The translations under genes were made by a program, and so were the position numbers. 60,000 nt of DNA from Nematostella vectensis (lineage: Eukaryota; Cnidaria; Anthozoa; Actiniaria; Edwardsiidae), in the NCBI RefSeq assembly GCF_932526225.1, contig NC_064041.1, positions 3,965,046 through 4,025,045 of the forward strand, read 5' to 3'. Each line of letters opens with the position of its first letter. Position 1 is the stretch's first letter. The notes beneath the pieces are model-generated. The model made no database searches. It worked only from the letters and a program-made list of their open reading frames with translations, and was not told the DNA's origin. Of the stretch, positions 46,201 through 57,400 are shown in pieces.

Positions 46201-49200
46201 GCTTCTAAGCGGTCTGCAAAGAGCAAGTAAGTATACAGCCATGGACATATGCATTCAAGTTGAGTCAAATAGCTATATATTCAGATAATGTGATGGTAGG
46301 GTTTAGAATGTGGCAAAAACAAGTGTGACATAGGGGAGAGGGTAAGTATGCAAGCCTGTAGCCAGGAGGGTTTTGGGGTGTTTGGAAGAACCCTCCACTT
46401 GACTGAAAGGTCGGCTCTAATTAAAAAAATTAAGTACCTCCACAAGGAAGGAGAAGCTATAAGGAAAAATGGTTCACTTTATGGGTAAACGAAACACCCC
46501 CCTCAGAGTTGTTGTGTGTTAGTGTGATGATTGGGGAGAGGGGATAACAAACAGAAATACCATATTAGATTTTTTTTCAGGATTGTGGCAAAAAAGAAAA
46601 CAATTGAGGAAGATAGTGATGAGGAGGAGACTGCCAAAGCAATGACATACGATGAGAAAAGGCAGCTTAGTTTGGATATCAATAGGCTCCCAGGTAAGAG
46701 CTCATTTAATGAATACCAAGTTTGCATATAAACAGTGGTTAACTTTTATAACACCGTTTGTGTTTTCTGTTTCTAGGTCCTAAACTTGGAAGAGTTGTAC
46801 ATATTATTCAGTCACGAGAAAAACAATTACGGGATTCAAATCCTGACGAAATAGAAATAGACTTTGAAACACTAGCTCCCTCTACTCTCCGAGAACTGGA
46901 GAAGTATGTTCAGTCCTGTTTAAGGAAGAAGCACAAAACGCCCGCAAAGAAGCCGAAAAATGCTGAAGAGAGGGAACAAGAGCAAGCTAGAAAAAAAGAA
47001 GAGCTAGAAAGACGCCTTCAGGTATTTATATTTATTACTAGTTGAAGCAATGCATAACTATAAAGCATTTAATGCAAAAATGAAAATTAATGCAGCATTT
47101 TTCACACATTTAAACAGTATTTACCTAGACACTAAATGATAGTTGTAGTAATAATCTGCTGTGATTCAGGGTACCTTATCTCAGTGGTTGAAATGTGTTG
47201 TTGTTTTCTAGGATGTAAGCGGCAAACTAGGTGCTCCTGCTCAGAAAAAGGCAGCTAAAAAAGGTATGTACCCATTGTTTGGATTGTTGCCCAGTTGTCT
47301 CTCACATGGTGATCCAATCAGTGGATTCATTCTATATATGAGCCTAATTCACACTGATTCTATGTTTGCTAAATTTTAAGCCTTATACTGTAAGTGCAGA
47401 TAAATGGAAGGGGACCCCTTACCTTTTAGTCCCTTTTAAGTAATAAGGTGATCTTGAATCCTTTTAAATTAAGGCAATTCAGCCGACTACTTCTCAGGGT
47501 TTTCTGCAGCCTGGGATAAATAGGTTTGCTAGATGTTGCATATAAGTATGTTTGCTTGTGAGGGGTCTTGTGTATGTGTTGAGGGGGTAATTGTGACTCT
47601 TATGCTAAAACATACACCTATTTCAATAAAGGTTGTCAGTGCAAATGGCGATTGGCAAATAGCAGTTCTATGACCGAAAGTAACCATGCGTCTCGAAGAA
47701 TATGGATAAATCAAAACAAATATCCATTAAAGGTTTCAATGCTTGGCTCTGACATTGCTGTACTTTATTTAAAACCTTTAATTTTATGAATTATTAGTAC
47801 CCGTAAGCCATTTGCATTGACAACCTTTTTTAATAAAATAATTAAGATAGTACAGGCACTCTGATTGGTGAGATTGGTCACTTTTATTACATGATGAAGT
47901 TCATGTGATGACGCAGCATAACATCGTGTAAGTGCATTATCGTGCATTATCAGTCAACATCCATATGAATTCCTACCGACTTTAACCTTTTTACACTAAA
48001 AAATATTCTTGGGAGAAAAGCGTGTCCCAGGTAGATAGGAAAATGCAAAATTTGTACAAATAGATGAACAACCTGAGTTGCTTGGAATTTGAAGCCAGTT
48101 TTTCAAGCTGTTTTCTGTGCGTGAGCTGACGTGCACTGGAATTATGCCATTAGCGTGCGGTGTTGTGAAGTTTTTGTCTTTTGTGTAGGATTAGAAATAA
48201 TTAAAACTTAAGAAATAAAACATTGTTTTTGTGCCTTCATTCTGTTTTAAAAAAAACTCATTGTTTGTTTGGGGGAATTCTCGAGCAGATGCGCCTAGAG
48301 TTGTCCCAAACAAAAACACCTCCGTTTTCAAAACTCAATGAAGGCACGCAAAAAATATTTTATTTTTTAAGTGAAATAGGTGTATATTATGTTAATATAT
48401 ATTCTCCAAAGAAAATATAGACATTCTCAATAGTAAATCTTTATTTAAAACTAAAAAGTAAATAAATACATTCTTGAAATCAAATCTATACATTCTCATA
48501 ATCAAATCTATACAGTCTTCAATTCAAATCTATACATTCTCGAAATAAAATCTATATATTTAGTAAATTATACCAGTGTTTTCTGAATCTCATTTTGTTC
48601 ATGTTTGACAGACTCTCATACAGAGCAGCGCATAATTGATGTAGTGGGCAGTGAGCCACGCCCAACCCGTCTGAGCGCTAGTAGCAGCAGCAGCAGTGGG
48701 TCAAGTAGTAGCTCTGGCTCATCATCAAGCTCTGGCTCCTCAAGCTCTGGATCCAGCTCTGAGTCTGAATCAGGTAGTGACATGTGACCCAGAGACTGTA
48801 GTGCTCCGTGACATGGCCATTTCTCCTGTATTTATTTTATCAAATATAGGGCAAACTGACAAAGCCCTCTGGTCCTCGTAACAGTTTATAAGTGTTCTGC
48901 TCAAGAAGTCATTTAAAGAGTTTAGTAAACCGCATAATTGTTATTATCACCATTTATTATTGGAAGAAATTACATGATAAAATCTTGAAGTTGCCAAGTT
49001 TAAGACTTAGTCTTTCAAGAAATATCGCTTATAAATGTAGCTTTCCCAAATCACAATGTTTTCACTTGTGTTTTTGTTAAGATGAGAAAAAGGTGGAAGA
49101 CATACTTATTTAAAAAAAAAAACATGTACCACCATAACTTTTTCCCTTTTTAAATTCTTAGTATCTTTTTGACATTCAATGATCGTAGTGGATTGCTTTG

Positions 49201-52200
49201 GTACAGCTTTCTTTAGCTTATCCATTGCACATTATATGGTTAAACTATTTACAGTGTGTTCCAAAACTTGTTCAGTGTGAAATATCCTTTAGCAGAATAC
49301 TGATAAACCATTTGACACAAAATAGGTAGTACTGTAAAATCATGTTAAACACTTGGAAAAAAATGCCTGATTTTGGGCGAAAATAAGTTCAAGTTAAAGT
49401 GGGTCCGTAAAAATATGTTCGACCTTTTGTCATGACGAGTTGTCGAAGCCTAGTTGTATGTAATCCTGTGATAATGGCTTATATATCTATATATGTATAT
49501 AAAAGATGCCACTGGATCCATCTTGCAATAGGGTCAGTTTATTGGTCAAGATAAAATTCAACAGAATATAGAGCAATCCCCATGAATGGGCATAAAAAAT
49601 CTTGTACCAGGACATTTTAAAGTCTGCTGTAATAGTTTTGGTGTCTTTGAAGATGTAAACAACTTGCGTGTTTTATTGGAAGTTGTCTTTTAAACTGCTA
49701 TCCATATCAACCTCAGCTCTATATGCATTGCTATATATTTGTTAAATGTTTACCATGGGAGTGAAAAGAGTGTAGATTTAATTTTAACATACATCCAAAG
49801 CTATACATTACAACTATGTAAAATCATGGAAATTATCTTGGTACATGATTTTTGGCCATGGGCTGTTCAAAGTTCTATCACAAGCAGCATGTCAGCTCTT
49901 ATATCTTCTGTAAATGTGCCTGTTGCCTGTTTGTAACATGAATCAAGTATTTTTAATAAACTGTACAAACATTATTCCTGGCTTTGTCTTGACTGTCAAT
50001 GCCGAGTCTTGTCCAGGTTTCTAATGTGAAGGAATCTAACTTGGTTTCCTTGTTTGGCAGAAACTGTGGGAAATGACCACAAGACTGCCTCTAAAACCAA
50101 GGTACAGTCCACAGTCACCCAAACATGCTCTCTTGATGTTACAATTGACTCAAAGGGCTTCGCAGGGGATTTGGGCCCTGTCACCAAAAGTTGTCTGGAT
50201 GAAATCACACATAAAAATCATCTTTGAAATCCTCTTTCTTGAATAAGTTTTTTCCACTTTGGTAAGAAATTTGTGCTCAGGAATTCGTAAAAAAAAAATT
50301 TACTTCAACTTTATGGTCCAGGCACTTTGGATTACCTGGTCTATTTGTTTTAGGGATGCTTCAGTAAACTATTTTATGAGAATGTTGTCTCAAATGTCCA
50401 GATCTTGTTGGACAAATCATTTTGAAGTTCAGATTTTTGTGAACCTCATGGTGTATGGTATTGCAATGTTTCCCTAAATCTGGTTTCTGTTTCTGACCTC
50501 CCCAGAGCAAACCAGTTGGGCATTCTACCACTCCCAAGCCAGCCACTGTGTCACCTTCCAAACCACCCAAACCTTCAGTCCTTCCTGGTATGTGTTAGTA
50601 GTCATTTAGCTAGGGGCACCACCCAAACCTTCAATCTTTCCTGGGATGTGTTAGTAGTCATTTAGCTAGGGGCACCACCCAAACCTTCAATCCTTCCTGG
50701 TATGTGTTAGTAGTCATTTAGCTAGGGGCACCACCCAAACCTTCAATCCTTCCTGGTATGTGTTAGTAGTCATTTAGCTAGGGGCACCACCCAAACCTTC
50801 AATCCTTCCTGGTATGTGTTAGTAGTCATTTAGCTAGGGGCACCACCCAAACCTTCAATCCTTCCTGGTATGTGTTAGTAGTCATTTAGCTAGGGGCACC
50901 ACCCAAACCACATGTTCCTTTCTTCTTTACCTTTGTCTCCATATTTTTGTCAGATTAATAATCAATATTTAAAACATTGTTTTCCTTATACTTGAAAGCT
51001 TCAGGGAAAATGGCAGATAAAGCTAGAGGTGGGCATGCAGCCCATCCAGTAACAACCCGGCCAAGTGGGGTGACCACAAATGAGGGTGTTGCCGACCCCA
51101 TCCCTCCTGTATCCACCAAGCCAACACCTGCAGTAATCCCCAAAGTCGTCACAGCTGCACCTAAAGCAGCCACTGTTACACATACCGTCAACAGCTCCAA
51201 GATGCCAACGACCCCTGTATCTAAGACCCCTATATTCACTGCCATGAAAACTGTAACAGCAACACCAAAAGCTGCAGTAACCACACCCAAGCCATCGTCA
51301 ATTATTTCTGCAGTCTGCACCACTGTGTCTAGCTCTGTAAAGGAGAAAAATTCAAGTACCATTACAGAAAAGACATCCACTCTGGCCGGCCCCAAACCAG
51401 GCATGTAAACAACCTACCTAGTAACAAGGTTTCAGCAGGTCCTTAAAAAGTCTTATAATGTCTTTATTTTGGCCCTTAAAAATTCTTAAATAGACTGTTT
51501 TTACGATGTTGCATGCGCTTACAAAATTCCACAGATTGGCGTGCCACAGCTGATCCAAAGTGCAGACGAAGGGGAATGTGAGCAGTTTGGCAGCATTTTC
51601 TATAGCTTTATTTTAAAAACAACACCATTTTAGATCAGCTTTGGCCTGCCAGTCTGTGTCATTTTGGATGCATGTGCAACATCATGAAAACAGTATTTGG
51701 CGAAAGTTTGATTATGGTCTTAAAGTCATACTTTTATTTTGGTTGTTTTTGTCAAAGTGTTGTATTTGAGTGTTCCATTCTAATGGTATTTGTCTGTCTC
51801 TAGCTGGAGCATCTGGTCTGACGTTCTCTATCGGTGAACTGCCTGGTTCCCTGGCTTCGATTGGTATGGAGTACAGAACTATTTTTGCTGTTTTATTACT
51901 TATGCGTCTAGCAAACAATCACTTTCAGACCAGAATTTTTTATTCCATATATATCTGTCAATACAATCACTTTCAGGTCAAAAGGCAGAGCAGTCTGGGA
52001 CCATGAAAAAGGTGAGATCCTTTTTTTTTTGTCTCATTCCAGCCTACTGTTTCTGAGTAAAGTTAAGTACAAAATATACACTGCAAGGCCAATAGAAAAA
52101 ATAAGGCACAGATTAAAGAGAAGAAATAAAAAAGAAGACTAAAAACTTTTGATTTCAGACAACTGTAAACCCATGCCATGAAAGAATTCTGATATAGAGC

Positions 52201-54482
52201 CGGTGTGGGATTGATGAATTGATTCAGTGCTTTTTAGAAATGCTAGGAATTTATACAAAACTTCCAAGGATGTACTGCATACTTGCAATTGAACTGAATT
52301 CACATTGAACACTCCTTTTGAATATCAAAACCTTCCCAAGGCCCCTAGCACTATAATAAACAAAAGAAAATTGAACATTTTCTCTGTTGTATCAGGATGG
52401 GGTTTCTAAACCTATTCGGCATGTACCATCTTGGTCCAGCTTGAGCAGTGCAGGCTCTCCAGCACCACCTAGAACATCCTCCTCTGCTAGCAGCTTTGAG
52501 AAGTTTAGACAGCAGGCTAAAGAAAAGACAGAGAGGGTAAAAAGCACATACACCACCACCCATTAGCACACTTGTACCCACTAATACACCATCACCACCA
52601 CCCATTAGTGCACTACTACCCACTAATACATCACCACCACCACCTACTAGCACACCACCACCCACTAGCACACTTATACCCACTAATACACCATCACCCA
52701 CTAACACATACGAGCACACCACCACCCACTAGCACACTTATACCCACTAGCACACCACCAGCACATACTAGCACACCACCACCCACTAGCACACCACCAG
52801 CACACTACTACCCACTATTACACCACCGCAACCTGGTAGCACACCACCACCCACTAGCACACTTATACCCACTAATACACCATCACCCACTAACACATAC
52901 GAGCACACCACCACCCACTAGCACACCACCAGCACATACTAGCACACCACCACCCACTAGCACACTAGTACCTACTAATACACCATCACCACCACGTACT
53001 AGCACACCACCACCCATTAGCACACTTATACCCATTAGCACACCACCACCCATTAGCACACCACCACCCATTAGCACACCACCACCCATTAGCACACCAC
53101 CAGCACATACTAGCACACCACCACCCACTAGCACACCACCAGCACACTACTACCCACTATTACACCACCGCCACCTAGTAGCACACCACCACCCACTAGC
53201 ACACTTCTACCCACTAATACACCATCACCACCACATACTAGCACACAACCACCACCTAGTAGCACACCACCACCCACTAGCACACTACGACCCACAAATA
53301 CACCACCACCACCACCCATTAGCGCACTAGTACCTACTAATACACCACGACCACAACCACATACTAGCACACCACCACCAATTAGCACACTTAGTACCCA
53401 CCAGCACACCACCAGCACATACTAGCACACTACTACCCACTAATACACCACCGCCACCTCTGCCGCCACATACTAGCACACCACCAGCACATACCAGCAC
53501 ACCACGGCCACCGCCACATACTAGCACACCACTACCCGCTAGCACACCACCACCCATTAGCACACCACCAGCACACCACTACCCACTAATACACCACCAC
53601 CACATACTAGCACACACCATTAGTACACTGCTACCCATTAGCACACCACCACCCACTAGCACACTACTACCCAGTAATACACCATCACCACCACCTACTA
53701 GCACACCACCACCACCTCATTATTCAACCAGTATGAAGTAGGTGTGAACATTTTTTTTCTGTATGCAGGAAAAAGCTCTGAAGTTGCAAGAGGAGCAGAT
53801 GAAACAGCGACGTGAACACGAGGAAGCAGAGAGACAAAGGCAAGCAGAGGAGAGGAAGAGGTATGACCATTATGGGAAATTTGTAGTCCAGTCATTTTAC
53901 ACCAAAAATGATGCCAATATGGATAGATATTGACTAATAACATGCTAAAAGTCTACAAAAATCAGAGCGCAGGACCATCTCTATATCTAGCGATCAAAAT
54001 GTGCTACATCTTCGACCATAATGTTACAGTATTTATGCATGCACTCAGTCTACAGCTGTGAATCCTAAAAAAAGCTTCTCTGATAAATTCAATCCAGAGC
54101 CATTGGAGGAATTCATGTTTGGTCTTAGCATCATTAGCAATATATTTGTAACAGCCAAAATAGTAGAGCGTCCATATTTAACCATAAATTCATTGTTTTT
54201 ACCGGGGATTTTGGAAGGTACCCTCAATCTCAATTGGGTAGACTTTAAGATTATTAATCACAATGATTTTATTTTAAAGGGAAGGGTATTGTTTGAACTT
54301 TTCCAGGTAGAACTGTAATATTACTGGACTATTTATGTTTTTAAATTTTTTTTTTCAGGGAAAAAGAGGAGGATGAAGCATTAGAACGAGCTCGACAGCA
54401 ACACAAGGAAGATCAAGCCAAACAAGACCAGAAGAGGATGAAAGAGAGGATGCGGGAGGCTGAGAGGCGGCGACGTGAAGCA
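37264..54482 (+). CDS. BRD4: BET bromodomain protein, BRD4-type long form, 24 exons, 3' end beyond the window
   Basis: Exons: 37264-37431, 37590-37748, 37850-37996, 38916-38984, 39056-39161, 39743-39924, 40151-40318, 41877-41960, 42198-42299, 42491-42619, 42952-43131, 46021-46226, 46581-46693, 46777-47021, 47212-47263, 48612-48773, 50061-50101, 50506-50587, 50999-51400 (alternative start 51005), 51804-51863, 51977-52011, 52396-52536, 53769-53860, 54359-54482. This gives 1083 codons in one frame. BET proteins bind acetylated histones and recruit elongation factors. BD1 is about 74-180 (WPF 95-97, acetyl-lysine Asn154), BD2 about 334-450 (WPF 365-367, Asn424). A phospho-acidic and basic region follows, then ET about 582-660 and a Ser-rich SEED tail to 757. 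Residues 965-1083 match the BRD4 long tail ([19 protein letters not shown], long Arg/Glu/Gln helix ending ERRRREA). The P-TEFb-binding C-terminus should lie beyond the array. Exon 1 is less certain; Met59 (37596) is an alternative start. Vertebrate paralogy (BRD2/3/4/T) does not apply strictly. Confidence 0.95.
40319..41876 (+). other. BET intron 7
   Basis: Long A/T-rich intron between the basic linker and BD2. Apart from the inverted-repeat element at 41135-41720 I recognise nothing in it. Confidence 0.6.
41135..41720. mobile_element. Inverted-repeat element in BET intron 7
   Basis: The left end TACCGTAGAATCCCA (41135-41149) is a perfect inverted copy of TGGGATTCTACGGTA (41706-41720). The interior has no coding frame. 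It is MITE-like. Confidence 0.75.
43140..43420. mobile_element. MITE copy 1 (CAATAAAGGTTGTCAG ends), BET intron 11
   Basis: The left end TTCAATAAAGGTTGTCAG and the right end CTGACAACCTTTATTGAA are inverted. The inner GATTGGCAAATGGC pairs with GCCATTTGGCAATTGCC. A second copy with the same ends is in intron 15. Confidence 0.88.
43628..45800. repeat. 29-33-bp array in the middle of BET intron 11
   Basis: About 70 copies of a unit CATGTGGCTGTATCCTGGTC + TCTGAACCCC, with a variable C-run (4, 6, 7 or 8 C) that sets the unit length. A block with TGTGACTGTCTCC units near 44375 recurs near 45180, a higher-order period of roughly 800 bp. Minus-strand open frames of up to 738 codons are repeat artefacts: no frame has a stop in the unit. 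Unlike most other arrays here it is not next to a splice site. Confidence 0.95.
46350..46505. mobile_element. Degenerate fragment related to the 19018-19291 element
   Basis: GTAGCCAGGAGGGTTTTGGG resembles the end of the TCAGGCCCGT element at 19018-19291. No matching opposite end was found, so this is at best a fragment, in BET intron 12. Confidence 0.35.
47613..47838. mobile_element. MITE copy 2 (CAATAAAGGTTGTCAG ends), BET intron 15
   Basis: It starts ACACCTATTTCAATAAAGG and GTTGTCAGTGCAAATGGCGA and ends GCCATTTGCATTGACAACCT. It shares GGCGATTGGCAAAT and ATGACCGAAAG-type interior sequence with the copy in intron 11, so this is a dispersed family. Confidence 0.88.
48213..48368. mobile_element. 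Inverted-repeat element in BET intron 15
   Basis: The arms AATAAAACATTGTTTTTGTG+CCTTCATT and AATGAAGGCACGCAAAAAAT+ATTTTATT pair over about 28 bp. The interior (TTTGTTTGGG / CCCAAACAAA) is also partly palindromic. Non-coding. Confidence 0.75.
48774..48787 (+). other. Alternative stop for a BET short isoform (intron 16 retention)
   Basis: If the exon 16 donor at 48774 is not used, the frame runs on four codons (Gly-Ser-Asp-Met) to TGA at 48785-48787. This gives a 761-aa protein that ends just after the ET domain and Ser/Glu tail. The ending of the tail (SESESGSD) looks like a natural C-terminus, and an AATAAA follows about 1.2 kb later. This parallels the short BRD4 isoform of vertebrates. Confidence 0.6.
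49955..49960 (+). terminator. Intronic poly(A) signal AATAAA in BET intron 16
   Basis: AATAAA sits in TTTTTAATAAACTGTAC, about 1.17 kb after the short-isoform stop and about 100 bp before exon 17. The following sequence is T/G-rich (CCTGGCTTTGTCTTG). It would terminate the short mRNA with a U-rich 3' UTR. Confidence 0.55.
50560..50925 (+). repeat. ~57-bp array seeded on the exon 18 donor of the BET gene
   Basis: The unit joins the last ~25 coding bases of exon 18 (CCACCCAAACCTTCAGTCCT+TCCTG) to the donor GTATGTGTTAGTAGTCATTT+AGCTAGGGGCA. Five further full copies and a partial sixth follow; they carry CAATCC where the exon has CAGTCC. Read-through of the genuine donor meets TAG four codons on. 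Confidence 0.95.
51401..51402 (+). other. GC splice donor of BET intron 19
   Basis: Exon 19 ends CCCAAACCAG and the intron begins GCATGT. Joining to exon 20 (CTGGAGCATCTGG) in phase 1 keeps the frame. The GT three bases further in would lead to a stop in exon 20, and read-through gives Gly-Met-stop. The reading frame thus supports a GC-AG intron, although GCATGT is weaker than the GCAAGT consensus. Confidence 0.65.
52540..53735 (+). repeat. CACCACCCACTAGCACAC-type array filling BET intron 22
   Basis: Short A/C-rich units of about 15-18 bp (CACCACCCACTAGCACAC, CTACCCACTAATACACCA) start about ten bases after the exon 22 donor and run almost to the exon 23 acceptor. A larger block (around 52680-52800, 52850-52950 and again 53100-53170) is duplicated. 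Open frames on both strands are artefacts. Confidence 0.92.
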
Positions 54483-54489
54483 GTAAGCA

Positions 54490-57400
54490 AACTCACAACA
54501 CAACACTTGGTACCATTCAACACCCAAGACACTACAACACAACACTTAGTACCATTCAACACACAAGACACAACAACACAACACTTAGTACCATTCAACA
54601 CCCAAGACACTAACAACACAACACTTGGTACCATTCAACACACAAGACACTACAATACAACACTTGGTACCATTCAACACACAATACACTAACAACACAA
54701 CACTTGGTACCATTCAACACACAAGACACTAACAACACAACACTTGGTACCATTCAACACACAAGACACTAACAATACAACACTTGGTACCATTCAACAC
54801 ACAAGACACTAACAACACAACACTTGGTACCATTCAACACACAATACACTAACAACACAACACTTGGTACCATTCAACACACAAGACACTAACAACACAA
54901 CACTTGGTACCATTCAACACACAATACACTACAACACAACACTTGGTACCATTCAACACACAAGACACTAACAACACAACACTTGGTACCATTCAACACA
55001 CAATACACTAACAACACAACACTTGGTACCATTCAACACCCAATACACTACAACACAACACTTGGTACCATTCAACACCCAATACACTACAACACAACAC
55101 TTGGTACCATTCAACACACAATACACTACAACACAACACTTGGTACCATTCAACACACAAGACACTATAACACAACACTTGGTACCATTCAACACACAAG
55201 ACACTAACAACACAACACTTGGTACCATTCAACACCCAATACACTACAACACAACACTTGGTACCATTCAACACACAATACACTACAACACAACACTTGG
55301 TACCATTCAACACACAAGACACTACAATACAACACTTGGTACCATTCAACACACAAGACACTATAACACAACACTTGGTACCATTCAACACACAAGACAC
55401 TAACAACACAACACTTGGTACCATTCAACACACAAGACACTAACAACACAACACTTGGTACCATTCAACACACAAGACACTAACAATACAACACTTGGTA
55501 CCATTCAACACACAAGACACTAACAACACAATACTTGGTACCATTCAACACACAAGACACTAACAACACAACACTTGGTACCATTTAACACACAAGACAC
55601 TAACAACACAACACTTGGTACCATTCAACACACAATACACTACAACACAACACTTGGTACCATTCAACACACAAGACACTAACAACACAACACTTGGTAC
55701 CATTCAACACACAAGACACTAACAACACAACACTTGGTACCATTCAACACACAATACACTACAACACAACACTTGGTACCATTCAACACCCAATACACTA
55801 CAACACAACACTTGGTACCATTCAACACACAATACTCTACAACACAACACTTGGTACCATTCAACACACAAGACACTACAATACAACACTTGGTACCATT
55901 CAACACACAAGACACTATAACACAACACTTGGTACCATTCAACACACAAGACACTAACAACACAACACTTGGTACCATTCAACACACAAGACACTAACAA
56001 CACAACACTTGGTACCATTCAACACACAAGACACTAACAACACAACACTTGGTACCATTCAACACACAAGACACTAACAATACAACACTTGGTACCATTC
56101 AACACACAAGACACTAACAACACAATACTTGGTACCATTCAACACACAAGACACTAACAACACAACACTTGGTACCATTCAACACACAAGACACTAACAA
56201 CACAACACTTGGTACCATTCAACACACAATACACTACAACACAACACTTGGTACCATTCAACACACAAGACACTATAACACAACACTTGGTACCATTCAA
56301 CACACAAGACACTACAACACAACACTTGGTACCACTCAACACCCAAGACACTACAACACAACACTTGGTACCATTCAACACCCAAGACACTAACAACACA
56401 ACACTTGGTATCATTCAACACACAAGACACTAAAAACACAACACTTGGTACCATTCAACACACAAGACACTACAACACAACACTTGGTACCACTCAACAC
56501 CCAAGACACTACAACACAACACTTAGTACCATTCAACACACAAGACACTACTACACGACACTTGGTACCATTCAACACCCAAGACACTAACAACACGACA
56601 CTTGGTACCATTCAACACACAATACACTAACAACACAACACTTGGTACCATTCAACACACAATACACTAACAACACAACACTTGGTACCATTCAACACAC
56701 AAGACACTAACAACACAACACTTGGTACCATTCAACACACAATACACTACAACACAACACTTGGTACCATTCAACACACAAGACACTACAATACAACACT
56801 TGGTACCATTCAACACACAAGACACTAACTACACAATACTTGGTACCATTCAACACACAAGACACTAACTACACAACACTTGGTACAATTCAACACACAA
56901 GACACTACAACACAACACTTGGTACCATTTAACACACAAGACACTACAACACAACACTTAGTACCATTCAACACCCAAGACACTAACAACACAACACTTG
57001 GTACCATTCAACACACAATACACTACAACACAACACTTGGTACCATTCAACACACAAGACACTACAATACAACACTTGGTACCATTCAACACACAAGACA
57101 CTAGCAACACAACACTTGGTACCATTCAACACACAAGACACTAACAACACAACACTTGGTACCATTCAACACACAAGACACTAACAATACAACACTTGGT
57201 ACCATTCAACACACAAGACACTAACAACACAACACTTGGTACCATTCAACACACAATACACTACAACACAACACTTGGTACCATTCAACACACAAGACAC
57301 TATAACACAACACTTGGTACCATTCAACACACAAGACACTAACAACACAACACTTGGTACCATTCAACACACAAGACACTAACAACACAACACTTGGTAC

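Noticed and set aside
52572-53563. 252-codon His/Pro/Thr-rich frame and Val/Gly-rich minus frames
   Set aside because: They lie wholly within the intron 22 array; exons 22 and 23 join in phase without them.
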